Source of the DNA: an uncultured Alphaproteobacteria bacterium
GTDB lineage: Bacteria; Pseudomonadota; Alphaproteobacteria; RF32; CAG-239
Assembly: GCA_934255405.1 (NCBI GenBank)
Contig: CAKQNT010000003.1
Location: 1 to 64,000, forward strand
Length of the DNA stretch: 64,000 bases
Direction: 5' to 3'
The notes below the pieces were generated by a model. The model was not told the DNA's origin and made no database searches. It worked only from the letters and a program-made list of their open reading frames with translations. Below, piece by piece: positions 17,897-26,128 of the stretch (its first letter is position 1; the number at the start of each line of letters is the position of its first letter). The position numbers were made by a program, and so were the translations under genes.

Positions 17897-17927
17897 CAAA
17901 AAAGCGGGGTGTTCCCCGCTTTTTTAT
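17897..17927. terminator. Intrinsic terminator after the 1136-residue protein gene
   Basis: AAAAAGCGGGG / CCCCGCTTTTTT, with A and T runs on both sides, so it can serve this gene and the convergent alr. Confidence 0.9.
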
Positions 17928-17958
17928 TGCAATTACAAAATGCAAAGCATTGTCATTG

Positions 17959-19050
17959 TTATCTCAAATAGTTTCTAATGTATCTGGTGTTTTTGCCAAC
18001 CCGTGACATAATTTCATAAGATATTGTTCCGGCGTCTCTGGCTACATCATCAAGAGTATAAAAATCATCGGCCAGATAAATCATATCGCCGACGCGCAAG
18101 TCGTCTACATCGGTAGCGTCAAAAATCAGATTATCCATCGACATCCGCCCGATAATGCGGCATTCATGCAATTTGCCGTTAACTTTGCAAAAAACTTTGC
18201 CAACATTAGAGAGCGAACGAGGCACTCCATCGCCATAGCCGATAGAGGCAATGGCAATTTTGCGTTCCGAGCTGGCGCGATACGTGGCGGAATATCCGAC
18301 AAATTCTCCTTTGGCTAAAGGTTCAATTTGCAAAATCGGCGCTTTAATCCGCACCACATTCTGCATCTGGTTTTGGCGATATGGCGCAGTGTTGATGCCA
18401 TACATTGCCGCGCCGAGGCGCACCATATCCCACTGAAAATTCTCGCCCAAAAATACGCCGTCAGAGGCAGAAAGCGATGCCGGAAGCTTGGGAAAATATG
18501 TGCCTTTCAGCCGACGGAAGTTTTCCAGCTGATGAGCATTCATAAAGTGGTCTTTTTCATCGCCGCAAGCCAAGTGCGACATTACCATAGAAAACTCACC
18601 AATATCTTTAGCGCTCAGCTTTTTCAATTCATGCTCGCGGAACCCCAAACGGTTTAGACCGGTTTCAATATGAATAACCGGTTTGCGCTCCGGTAGACGA
18701 TTCTTTTTCCAAAATTCCAGCATATCCGGACAACTGATAACCGGCACTAGTTGCGGCACGGCCTTAAATATATCCAGACTATCGGCGCCAATCCCTTGCA
18801 ACACAAATATTTTGGCTTGCGGCAGCATTGGAGCAATTCTTTCTCCCTCAACTGCGTGCGCCACAAAAAAGTTGCGGCAACCGGCCTGATTATAGAGCGT
18901 TTCTGCAATTACTTGGGCACCCAAACCATAGGCGTCATCTTTAACAACCGCCGCCGGCGTTGACTGCGGCGCAATCTCTTCCAGCAATCGATAGTTGGCC
19001 AGCAAATTCCGCAAATCTATTTCTAAAATTGGTCTTGTCAAAATAGTCAT
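17959..19050 (-). CDS. alr: Alanine racemase
   Basis: PLP-dependent racemase making D-Ala for peptidoglycan. 363 residues from ATG 19050; a TTG four codons upstream has an AGGA very close to it and is less likely. The PLP lysine is Lys37 in AVVKDDAYG (the usual motif is VKADAYGHG). The C-terminal domain contains the second-site tyrosine region GYSATYRA and the family-typical GYGDGVPR. Divergent from tatD. D-Ala produced here is the substrate side of the D-Ala-D-Ala that the VanX domain at 2040-3521 would cleave. Confidence 0.92.
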   Translation of the reverse strand: MTILTRPILEIDLRNLLANYRLLEEIAPQSTPAAVVKDDAYGLGAQVIAETLYNQAGCRNFFVAHAVEGERIAPMLPQAKIFVLQGIGADSLDIFKAVPQLVPVISCPDMLEFWKKNRLPERKPVIHIETGLNRLGFREHELKKLSAKDIGEFSMVMSHLACGDEKDHFMNAHQLENFRRLKGTYFPKLPASLSASDGVFLGENFQWDMVRLGAAMYGINTAPYRQNQMQNVVRIKAPILQIEPLAKGEFVGYSATYRASSERKIAIASIGYGDGVPRSLSNVGKVFCKVNGKLHECRIIGRMSMDNLIFDATDVDDLRVGDMIYLADDFYTLDDVARDAGTISYEIMSRVGKNTRYIRNYLR

Positions 19051-19095
19051 AATTACATACAATCCTATTCAAATATTTGTTCACAAGGCATCATC

Positions 19096-19812
19096 ATGCA
19101 GTTTATTGATACCCATATCCACTTGCAAGACTATAAGTCAAACAATGCACCGCAAATTCCGAATTTATATGGTGTTTGCAAGTTTGTATGCGTATCTGCT
19201 CAAGAGAGTGATTGGGATAAAATCGCCGCGCTTTCTGAAGAAAATCCTCATAAAATCTTGCCGGCTTTTGGGCTGCATCCATGGTATCTTAATTCTGTTA
19301 CCGATGGATGGGCAGAGCGGCTGGAGGCAAAGCTGCGGCAGTTTCCGGCAGCTTTGGTTGGCGAATGCGGATTAGATAAGCTCAAACCGGTGGATATTGA
19401 GTTGCAAAAGCAAGTATTCCGTATTCAGCTTGATTTAGCAACAAGACTGCGCCGCCCGCTGTTGGTGCATGCCGTTAAGGTGGAGCAGGAATTGCAGGAG
19501 TTTTTGCCGGATTTTGCCCACACCAAAACGGTGCTGCATTCGTTTTCCGGCAGTGTTAATCTCATGCGCCGCGCCGCAAAATTTGGCGCTTATTTTTCAT
19601 TTGCGCCCTCAGCTTTGCGCCGCAAAAGTTTTGCCGAGCTGGTGCCGCTGCTGCCGGTGGAGCGGATACTACTGGAGAGTGATGGCCCCTATCAGGGCAA
19701 TCCGTCTGATATTCCTGCTTTGACGGCTAAAATTGCCGCGTTGCGTGGGCAAAAAGTTGAGGAGCTGACCGCGCAGATTTATAAAAATTCGTTGGAGTTT
19801 ATCAATGTCTGA
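19096..19812 (+). CDS. TatD-family metal-dependent hydrolase
   Basis: 238 residues, TIM-barrel amidohydrolase fold. TatD-family proteins are metal-dependent nucleases. Metal-binding motifs are visible: DTHIHL at residues 5-10, GECGLD near 90, LVHAV near 120, and ESDGP near 193. It is slightly shorter than E. coli TatD (260). The expected HxxH of the first strand is present. The end overlaps the start of tcdA by 8 bases, so the two are coupled. The precise TatD subtype (TatD, YcfH or YjjV) cannot be decided here. Confidence 0.85.
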   Translation: MQFIDTHIHLQDYKSNNAPQIPNLYGVCKFVCVSAQESDWDKIAALSEENPHKILPAFGLHPWYLNSVTDGWAERLEAKLRQFPAALVGECGLDKLKPVDIELQKQVFRIQLDLATRLRRPLLVHAVKVEQELQEFLPDFAHTKTVLHSFSGSVNLMRRAAKFGAYFSFAPSALRRKSFAELVPLLPVERILLESDGPYQGNPSDIPALTAKIAALRGQKVEELTAQIYKNSLEFINV

Positions 19813-20536
19813 TCAATTTATGCGCACTCGCATGTTGTTGGGTGATGAAGGTATAAAAAACTTGCAGGCTGCAACCGTGATGGTTGTCGGGCTCGGCGCT
19901 GTCGGCGGATATGCGCTGGAGGCCTTGGCTCGTGCCGGAGTAGGGCATTTGCAACTTGTGGATTTTGATAAATTTGATAAAACCAATATAAATCGCCAGA
20001 TTTTAGCGCTTCATTCTACCATCGGTCACTGCAAAACCGAGGTTGCCGCCGTCAGGGTCAAAGACATCAATCCGGCTTGTCGGGTAGAGGTGTTTGATAC
20101 TTTTGTCAATGAAGAATCTTTGCCTGATTTATTGGCGCTCAAGCCAGATTTTGTGGTTGATGCTATCGATTCGCTCAACTCCAAATGCAACCTGATGGAG
20201 AGCTTGTGGCGGGCAAAAATTCCCTTTATTTCCTCTATGGGAGCCGCGCTCAAGTGCGATACTTCGGCTATTCGGTTTGCCAAACTTTCTCAGACCGAAA
20301 ATTGTGCTTTGGCGCGCATGGTGCGTCAGCGTTTGCGACGCCGCGGCGTAGAGATTAAAGATATTGACTGCGTATATTCCAAGGAGTGTGCCAAACTGCC
20401 CGCTACTGCGCTGGCTATGCCGGAAGAAGGGCGCCGCCATATTATGGGCTCATTACCTACAATAACCGCCATTTTTGGGCTCACTATTGCCAATCAGGCA
20501 ATCTTAAAGTTGGCATCTGCAGATTTTAGGGCGTAA
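19805..20536 (+). CDS. tcdA: tRNA threonylcarbamoyladenosine dehydratase (TcdA/CsdL)
   Basis: 243 residues, E1-like ThiF/MoeB fold. TcdA uses ATP to cyclise t6A37 to ct6A in tRNAs. An N-terminal nucleotide-binding motif, VVGLGAVGGYALEALARAG (residues ~27-45), is followed by DFDKFDKTNINRQ, which is typical of the TcdA subgroup, and VDAIDS. The length matches the family's 230-270. It overlaps tatD by 8 bases. Adenylating E1 relatives such as ThiF/MoeB are the alternative, but the C-terminal pattern with paired basic segments (RQRLRRRG) fits TcdA better. Confidence 0.88.
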   Translation: MSDQFMRTRMLLGDEGIKNLQAATVMVVGLGAVGGYALEALARAGVGHLQLVDFDKFDKTNINRQILALHSTIGHCKTEVAAVRVKDINPACRVEVFDTFVNEESLPDLLALKPDFVVDAIDSLNSKCNLMESLWRAKIPFISSMGAALKCDTSAIRFAKLSQTENCALARMVRQRLRRRGVEIKDIDCVYSKECAKLPATALAMPEEGRRHIMGSLPTITAIFGLTIANQAILKLASADFRA

Positions 20537-20609
20537 AACTCTGTTTATTTGCTTGTAACGGCAGTTTTTTTCGGCTATTTTAAAACTGTTTTAATTTGGG
20601 AACATAACA

Positions 20610-21470
20610 ATGAAAATGATAAAGCCCGTGGTTAATCTCTCTAAGGCTGCTGAGAACTACGATACATTTATACTTGGATACAACGGCGTCCTGCACGAGG
20701 GTGGGACGATTTTGCCTGCTGCGGCTGATGTTATCATGAATCTGGCCTCTCGAGGAAAAAAACTTGTTTTGTTAACCAACTCTGCCTCTCGCATTGCCGC
20801 TATTGCCGATTGGCTGACCGCCAATGGTATCAATCCGCGGCTGTTCAGCTGTATTATGAGCGCTGGCGAGATTCTGCATTATAAGCTGAAATCCGGCAGC
20901 GGCAGCTACGGCGCATTGGGCAGCAAATACTATCATCTGGGGACGGCTGTCGATAACGGGGTTTTTTGCGGTCTTGACTATGCTCGGGTCAATAATTTGA
21001 ATATGGCGCATTTCTTGTATATGAATGAGGTTGGCGATGTCAATGACACCATTGATACCTATCGCCCCTTGTTGATGCAGGCTGCCGGCTTGGGTATTCC
21101 TTTTGTTTGCGCCGGCAATGACACCTCTTGCTTTAAGGATGGCAAAATTTGTTTGGCTGCCGGTGCCATTGCTGAGCAATATGCCATTATGGGCGGGCGC
21201 ATTTTAACTTTGGGCAAGCCGGATATCAATATTTTCAAATATTGCCTTGATGGTATTCCGGATGTCGGCAATATTCTGGTTATTGGTGATAATGTTGCCA
21301 CCGATATAAGAGGAGCGGCTATGCTGGGTTTGGACTCCATGCTCATTACTAAAGGTGTGCATGTAAACTTTTTGGGCGAGGGATATATTCCCGATGTGAC
21401 CAAGACTCGCGAGCTGTCCGACAGCTATGATGCCTCTCCGGGGTATGTAATATCTAACCTGCGGTGGTAG
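20610..21470 (+). CDS. HAD-superfamily class IIA homologue without the nucleophile Asp
   Basis: 286 residues. Similar to the alphaproteobacterial HAD-IIA group (TIGR01459-like) with an N-terminal NTFILGYNGVLHEG-like segment at ~18-31. Motif II is LLTNSA (~54-59), the Lys region is GKPDINIF (~205), and the last acidic motif is GDNVATDIRGA (~229-239). In active HAD enzymes the first motif starts with Asp (DxDG or DxWG); here it reads G23-Y-N-G-V, so the nucleophile is missing while the rest of the fold is kept. It is probably a pseudoenzyme or has changed function. It follows tcdA by 73 bases. The downstream membrane-protein gene begins 2 bases after its stop. Confidence 0.75.
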   Translation: MKMIKPVVNLSKAAENYDTFILGYNGVLHEGGTILPAAADVIMNLASRGKKLVLLTNSASRIAAIADWLTANGINPRLFSCIMSAGEILHYKLKSGSGSYGALGSKYYHLGTAVDNGVFCGLDYARVNNLNMAHFLYMNEVGDVNDTIDTYRPLLMQAAGLGIPFVCAGNDTSCFKDGKICLAAGAIAEQYAIMGGRILTLGKPDINIFKYCLDGIPDVGNILVIGDNVATDIRGAAMLGLDSMLITKGVHVNFLGEGYIPDVTKTRELSDSYDASPGYVISNLRW

Positions 21471-21472
21471 TC

Positions 21473-21997
21473 ATGAACTGGAAAAATTTTTCATTTTTGC
21501 TGGCGGCGCTGGTTTTTCTGATTGTAGTTTTAATAACTCCGCTCAACAAAATTTCACGCCTTGGCTCTGTTCATCTTGGTACTCCTCCGGCCAATTTTGA
21601 GCTCAGCGCCGAAGAGATTAACAGTTTTATGGAAGTGTGGGCAGATTTTATGCAAAAAGGGCTGGCCGATTCTATGAAGCAAATTTCTCTCAACAGCGAT
21701 GGCTCTGTGCCGCCGCGGGTTGTCCGCTGGCTCAATGCCAAAGGCTGGAGTGCCGAATATTTCTTTGCGGTGGAGCAGCGTTTGCGCGGGCTGGTTTCTA
21801 TTGCCACCTTGCAAAACAATCTGGAAGACAATCAAAAATTATACGAAAAAAACGCTAACGACAATTTGCGCCGGATTATCAAAAATCAAAAAGAACAGTT
21901 TGCCGCACTTCGCTACAATCCGCAGGAGCTGGCTCTGGTGCGTGCTAATATTTATCAGATTGTCAATGTATTAAACGGCTCGGCTGTAGTCAAATAG
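21473..21997 (+). CDS. Small membrane-anchored protein of unknown function
   Basis: 174 residues from ATG 21473. An N-terminal transmembrane helix (residues ~6-22: FSFLLAALVFLIVVLI) is followed by an Ala/Glu-rich soluble part predicted to be helical. ANFELSAEEINSFMEVWADFM and a C-terminal helical segment with LRRIIKNQKEQFAALRYN are its most conserved-looking parts. I do not recognise a family. It is probably co-transcribed with the HAD-like gene, whose stop is 2 bases upstream, and it ends 3 bases short of the convergent uup stop. There is no visible terminator between the two. Confidence 0.7.
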   Translation: MNWKNFSFLLAALVFLIVVLITPLNKISRLGSVHLGTPPANFELSAEEINSFMEVWADFMQKGLADSMKQISLNSDGSVPPRVVRWLNAKGWSAEYFFAVEQRLRGLVSIATLQNNLEDNQKLYEKNANDNLRRIIKNQKEQFAALRYNPQELALVRANIYQIVNVLNGSAVVK

Positions 21998-22000
21998 AAC

Positions 22001-23809
22001 CTATTTATTTAATTCTTCAGCCAACATTTGCAGTTCCAGCCACTGATTCTCCTTGCCCTCTTTCACGTTTTGCAGTTCTGGCAGTTTGCGGCTCAGTTCA
22101 TCAAAACGTTGAGGTTGCGCGGTGTATAAATCCGGATTGGAGAGCTCTTGTTCAATTTGGCTGATTTCTTTTTCAATATCCGCCACTTCTTGCGGCAAAA
22201 CCTCCAACAGACGCTGCTGATTGTAGCTAAGCTTTTTGGGCTTGTTGGCAGAGGTCTGCGTTGCGGCAGCCGCCGGCTTTTTGGACACAACTTTGCTTAC
22301 CGGTTTAATCTCGTGCTCAGGCAGTTTCTCCAACAGTTCGCTGTAACTGCCGGCATGCTCATAGACGGTTCCGTCGCCTTTCAGATAAATCACTGAGCTC
22401 ACCACCCGATCCAAAAAGTCGCGATCGTGGCTTACAATCAGAATTGTTCCGCCATAGTCGTCCAGCACTTCTTGCAATAAATCCAGCGTGTCCATATCCA
22501 AGTCGTTGGTCGGCTCGTCCAATACTAAAAAGTTTGAGGGCTGTGCCAGTGCCGCCGCCAACATCAGACGGTTTTTTTCTCCGCCCGAAAGTGCCGCCAC
22601 CGGACATTGAGCCTGGCTTGGCTTAAACAAAAAGTCTTTCAAATAAGCCACCACATGCCGCCAGTGTCCTTGCACCATAATATGGTCGCCCTTGTCGCAC
22701 AATGTCTGCCACAGCGTTTTCTTGGGGTCGAGAGTTAGGCGATTTTGGTCAAAATAAGCTTCTTCCAGATTTTTGCCGATTCGCACAAACCCGCTGTCCG
22801 GCTCCAAGCGCTTAGTCAAAAGTTTTACCAACGTGGTTTTGCCGGCGCCGTTTGGCCCCACAATACCGATTTTGTTTCCTTTAATAATGCGGGTGGAAAA
22901 TTCTTTGACAATTACGCGCTCGCCAAAACTTTTGCAGATGTTTTTAGCCTCAATCACCAGCTTAGAACGAAAATCGCCTTCGTCAATATTCAGGTTTATA
23001 TTGCCAATCTGTTTTATTTGCTCTTTTCTTTCCAATCGCAATTGTTGCAATTTGCGCAGACGCCCCATATTACGCCGCCGTCTTGCGGTTACTCCTTTGT
23101 GCAGCCATTCAGTTTCTTCGGCAATTTTGCGGTTAAGATTGTTTTGGTCAATAATCTCCTGATTTATGATTTGTTCCTGCCATTCTTCAAAAAACTTAAA
23201 CCCGCGATTGTTGTAGTGCATTTTGCCGCGATCAAGCCAAAAAGTCACATCGGAAGTGTTGCTCAAAAACATACGATCATGAGAAATAAGCACTACCGCA
23301 CCGCTAAAGTCTTTGATGATTTTTTCCAGCTGTTCAATTGTGGCAATATCCAAGTGGTTGGTTGGCTCATCCAGTAGCAATATGTCAGGCTCGGCAATCA
23401 AGGCTTTGGCCAGTGCGGCTTTGCGGCGCTCTCCGCCCGATGCCTTCGGCACTTCTTGTTCTGCGGCAATAGCAAACTGCTCCACCAAAATATTGACTTT
23501 GTATTCCAATTCCGGAGTGTAGTCCTCGATTCCGCTGCGAACAACTTCGCGCAGAGTTTGACACTTGCCAAAATCCGGCTCTTGGGGCATATAGGCTACT
23601 TTTATCCCTGGTTGGATAAAAACTTCACCGCTGTCCGGCTCCAAAACGCCGGCAATAATTTTGAGTAGAGTAGATTTACCTGAGCCGTTGCGTCCCACCA
23701 GCGAGATTTTGTCGCCGCGGTTAATATAAAGCTCAACATCGCTAAACAGCTGATTATCGCCAAAGGCAAGCGCAATGCCTTTCAAAGTATAAATCGGAGG
23801 TTCCTGCAT
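22001..23809 (-). CDS. uup: ABC-F family ATPase, Uup type
   Basis: 602 residues, two ABC ATPase domains on one chain without membrane segments. Walker A motifs are GRNGSGKST (~39-47) and GPNGAGKTT (~315-323). Signature motifs are ASGGERRKA and LSGGEKNRL. A linker lies between the domains and a C-terminal coiled coil from ~525 (YNQQRLLEVLPQEVADIEKE). That coiled-coil extension separates Uup from EttA-type ABC-F proteins. Uup binds branched DNA and ribosomes and is linked to transposon excision and ribosome quality in E. coli. Followed upstream by the TerB-like gene with a 6-base gap, so they are probably one transcript. Confidence 0.92.
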   Translation of the reverse strand: MQEPPIYTLKGIALAFGDNQLFSDVELYINRGDKISLVGRNGSGKSTLLKIIAGVLEPDSGEVFIQPGIKVAYMPQEPDFGKCQTLREVVRSGIEDYTPELEYKVNILVEQFAIAAEQEVPKASGGERRKAALAKALIAEPDILLLDEPTNHLDIATIEQLEKIIKDFSGAVVLISHDRMFLSNTSDVTFWLDRGKMHYNNRGFKFFEEWQEQIINQEIIDQNNLNRKIAEETEWLHKGVTARRRRNMGRLRKLQQLRLERKEQIKQIGNINLNIDEGDFRSKLVIEAKNICKSFGERVIVKEFSTRIIKGNKIGIVGPNGAGKTTLVKLLTKRLEPDSGFVRIGKNLEEAYFDQNRLTLDPKKTLWQTLCDKGDHIMVQGHWRHVVAYLKDFLFKPSQAQCPVAALSGGEKNRLMLAAALAQPSNFLVLDEPTNDLDMDTLDLLQEVLDDYGGTILIVSHDRDFLDRVVSSVIYLKGDGTVYEHAGSYSELLEKLPEHEIKPVSKVVSKKPAAAATQTSANKPKKLSYNQQRLLEVLPQEVADIEKEISQIEQELSNPDLYTAQPQRFDELSRKLPELQNVKEGKENQWLELQMLAEELNK

Positions 23810-23815
23810 GGCCGG

Positions 23816-24244
23816 CTATAAATCGTCCTCCACCATGCGCACCCCTTCAATCTGCCATTCCACGCCTTGAGCCGCCCACAAAAAGAAATCGTTAATTTTG
23901 TCTTCTTTTACGCCGACGGCGCAGCCGATTTTATATATATTGCACATTTCTTCATCAGTTAGTTCATGATCAGAAATAGAGAGCATAACCATTTCTCTGA
24001 TAAAGTAGCGACGCAGGCGGATATCGGCAATTTTCAGCAGCTCGTTAGATACGCTTTCTGGTTTTTTGAGCTTTTTCAGAGTCTTTAGTTCTGCTGCCGG
24101 AAAGCTGATTTCCAACGCCTGTTTTTCCAGATAGCGGGTTTGCTCCGGTGTCAGCCTTGTGTCGGCTCCCAACACATACATCAAAACTTCCAGATACACC
24201 GCCTTGGCCTCAGAATCCAAATTTTCCTTAAATGTCGAGCTCAT
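23816..24244 (-). CDS. TerB-like helical protein
   Basis: 142 residues, all helical by composition. The pattern YLEVLMYVLGADTRLTPEQTRYL (two 10-residue helices, an acidic loop and a Glu) and its echo ISDHELTDEEMCNIYKIG resemble the metal-binding TerB/DjlA-type fold, which repeats an acidic loop twice. Assignment is by pattern only. It precedes uup on the same strand with a 6-base gap. The function is unknown; TerB-like domains often occur with ATPases and chaperones. Confidence 0.65.
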   Translation of the reverse strand: MSSTFKENLDSEAKAVYLEVLMYVLGADTRLTPEQTRYLEKQALEISFPAAELKTLKKLKKPESVSNELLKIADIRLRRYFIREMVMLSISDHELTDEEMCNIYKIGCAVGVKEDKINDFFLWAAQGVEWQIEGVRMVEDDL

Positions 24245-24299
24245 AACTCAAAAAATCCTGCTGTTAAAATTGATTTACTTATACATAAAAAATAAAGAT

Positions 24300-24327
24300 T
24301 TGCAAAATAAAAAAATGATTATATTAT
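24300..24327 (+). promoter_or_regulatory. Putative promoter of flbT
   Basis: TTGCAA (24300-24305), 16-base spacer, TATTAT (24322-24327). The flanks are AT-rich, so the call is weak. Confidence 0.35.
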
Positions 24328-24366
24328 AAGCCAACTTACAAAAATTTTGGCAGGGAGATATTAGCA

Positions 24367-24765
24367 ATGCCTTTGAAGATAGAATTAAAACCGCATGAGA
24401 GCATTATTATTGGTGAGTCTCTTATCACCAACGACGGCGAGCGCACTCGTTTTTATATTGAAGGCAATGTTCCAATCCTGCGCGAAAAATTTATTCTGCG
24501 TGAAAAAGACGCCAACACTCCGAGTCGGAGGATTTATTTTGTGGTTCAGCAGATGTATCTTTCCCGCGGCAATGTAGATTTGCAGAATATGTATCTGGAA
24601 TATGTCCGCGATTTGCAGGATGCTGCTCCCAGCCTGATTCCTTATATTGCGCCCATCAGCGAGTGCATCTTGGCCTCTGATTACTATGGAGCCATTAAGG
24701 CTGCTGCCAAGTTGCTGGCCAAAGAGGACGAATCATTCGGAGATATCCTAAATCCGCAGATTTAG
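24367..24765 (+). CDS. flbT: Flagellin post-transcriptional regulator FlbT
   Basis: 132 residues. FlbT binds the flagellin mRNA leader and lowers its stability until the hook is complete (shown in Caulobacter). The family signature MPLKIELKPHE at the start, ILREKFILREKDANTPSRRIYF near 37-58 and the QMYLS segment are present. The ATG is preceded by GCAGGGAG. The companion flaF gene, often adjacent in Alphaproteobacteria, is not here; the gene upstream is the unrelated TerB-like one on the other strand. The first flagellin gene starts 145 bases downstream, so FlbT sits next to its likely target. Confidence 0.92.
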   Translation: MPLKIELKPHESIIIGESLITNDGERTRFYIEGNVPILREKFILREKDANTPSRRIYFVVQQMYLSRGNVDLQNMYLEYVRDLQDAAPSLIPYIAPISECILASDYYGAIKAAAKLLAKEDESFGDILNPQI

Positions 24766-24817
24766 GCGCTGTTTAAGTCTTTATTTACCATTGTATATTA
24801 GACTCCAAAGATAAGTA

Positions 24818-24846
24818 TTGAATCGTTTTCGATTTTATGCTATATT
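24818..24846 (+). promoter_or_regulatory. Putative strong promoter of the first flagellin gene
   Basis: TTGAAT (24818-24823), 17-base spacer, TATATT (24841-24846), the same hexamers and spacing as at 14401-14429. No sigma-54 or sigma-28 consensus is visible here. Confidence 0.6.
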
Positions 24847-24852
24847 AATACC

Positions 24853-24870
24853 TGTAATGTAAGAATTACA
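24853..24870 (+). repeat. Inverted repeat in the flagellin mRNA leader
   Basis: TGTAAT (24853-24858), 6 bases, ATTACA (24865-24870), at the expected transcript start. It could be a stem at the mRNA 5' end or a protein-binding site. Confidence 0.45.
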
Positions 24871-24910
24871 TTCACAGTGTCTTGTGTCCACAGTATTTTG
24901 GAGAAAAGCT

Positions 24911-25732
24911 ATGTCTAATATTTCATTGACCGCATCCATGAGATCAAACCTTCTGTCTTTGCAGAATACCCAGAGCCTTATGGATACCACCCAAGAGCGT
25001 TTGTCAACCGGTAAAAAAGTAAACTCCGCTATTGACAACCCGTCTTCTTACTACACCGCACAATCTTTGAACAACCGCGCCAGCGACTTGTCCTCTTTGT
25101 TGGACAGCATGGGTCAGGCAATTCAGGCCATTAAAGCCGCTGATGAAGGTATTGAAGCTATTACCACTTTTGCTCAGCAGGCCAAGGCGGTTGCTCAGTC
25201 TGCCGCAGATAGCAGCGTTGCCGCAGATCGTACTGCTTATCAAAAACAATTTAATGATATTTTGGGTCAGATTGATGGCGTTGCCAAAGACTCCGGCTAC
25301 AAAGGCGTTAACTTGTTGAATGGTGGCAGTTTGTCTGTTAAATTCAACGAAGATGGTACTTCAAAGCTGGATATTAAAGGTGTAAGCGCCACTTCTGCCG
25401 GCTTGAAAGTTAATAAGGCTGATGCATGGGGTACAGTTGATGAGGCTGGTGGCCAGGCTATTGAAGCTTCAATGAAAGCAGTTGATACTGCTATTTCGAC
25501 TCTGCGTTCTATGGCATCTGAGTTTGGTAACAACTACTCCATCGTTCAGAGTCGTGAAGACTTCACCGAGAACCTGATTAACGTATTGACCGAGGGTGCT
25601 GATAAATTGACCTTGGCCGATATGAACGAAGAGTCTGCCAATATGTTGGCTCTGCAGACCAGACAGCAGTTGGCTATTAACTCTCTGTCTTTGGCTTCTC
25701 AGGCTGCTCAGTCAGTTCTGAAGTTGTTCTAA
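24911..25732 (+). CDS. fliC: Flagellin (first copy)
   Basis: 273 residues from ATG 24911 (GGAGAAAAG ahead); a start nine codons upstream lies in the leader and lacks flagellin sequence. The N-terminal D0/D1 helices (ISLTASMRSNLLSLQNTQSL onward) and the C-terminal D1/D0 helices (MLALQTRQQLAINSLSLAS, ending VLKLF) are clear. Only a short variable middle (~120-165) separates them, so this is a minimal flagellin without D2/D3 domains. The C-terminal 60 codons are almost identical in DNA to the second copy. Secreted by the flagellar type III system and built into the filament. The leader is the likely FlbT target. Confidence 0.96.
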   Translation: MSNISLTASMRSNLLSLQNTQSLMDTTQERLSTGKKVNSAIDNPSSYYTAQSLNNRASDLSSLLDSMGQAIQAIKAADEGIEAITTFAQQAKAVAQSAADSSVAADRTAYQKQFNDILGQIDGVAKDSGYKGVNLLNGGSLSVKFNEDGTSKLDIKGVSATSAGLKVNKADAWGTVDEAGGQAIEASMKAVDTAISTLRSMASEFGNNYSIVQSREDFTENLINVLTEGADKLTLADMNEESANMLALQTRQQLAINSLSLASQAAQSVLKLF

Positions 25733-25757
25733 TCAGAGCTAAGCTTAATAAAAAAAA

Positions 25758-25791
25758 GAGCCTTGTTCCTTGGAGCAAGGCTTTTTTATTG
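25758..25791 (+). terminator. Intrinsic terminator of the first flagellin gene
   Basis: AGCCTTGTTCC, loop TT, GGAGCAAGGCT (one G-U pair), then TTTTTATT. Confidence 0.9.
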
Positions 25792-25998
25792 TTATCATCG
25801 AGTCAAGTCCAAAAATAACGGAGATAAAAAATATAGTTTTTGCATATTTGCCGCCTTGTTTTGTGCTCATATTGGCGTAATTCCTTACTCTTAATAGCCT
25901 CTGCCTCCTGTGAAGAGACGTTGTTGAACGCAAAAAAACACACTTGTAAAAAAATATTTTGCGCCTACATAAAGTTATGCACAACTCCCTAGCCTTTG
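25792..25998. other. Intergenic stretch between the two flagellin genes
   Basis: About 200 AT-rich bases between the first flagellin terminator and the putative second promoter. I see no supported gene; an 86-codon minus-strand frame here has no coding features. It forms part of a spacer of nearly 400 bases. Confidence 0.5.
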
Positions 25999-26026
25999 TT
26001 GACAATAATTAATAAATGGTTAAAAC
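25999..26026 (+). promoter_or_regulatory. Putative promoter of the second flagellin gene with an overlapping CtrA-like site
   Basis: TTGACA (25999-26004), 16-base spacer, TAAAAC (26021-26026). The spacer contains TTAA-N7-TTAA at 26009-26023, matching the CtrA consensus half-site spacing. AT-richness makes chance matches likely. Confidence 0.4.
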
Positions 26027-26128
26027 TCAAAGCAACAGTATGCCAGAAGGTATAAAAAAAGTATTTTTTTAACGCACAGTAGACGGAACAGTAGGTGTAA
26101 ATATTGTGCAAGAACATTGGAGAATGAA

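Noticed and set aside
25745..26005. 86-codon minus-strand frame in the flagellin spacer
   Set aside because: Crosses the first flagellin terminator, has no ribosome-binding site, and has an unlikely composition.
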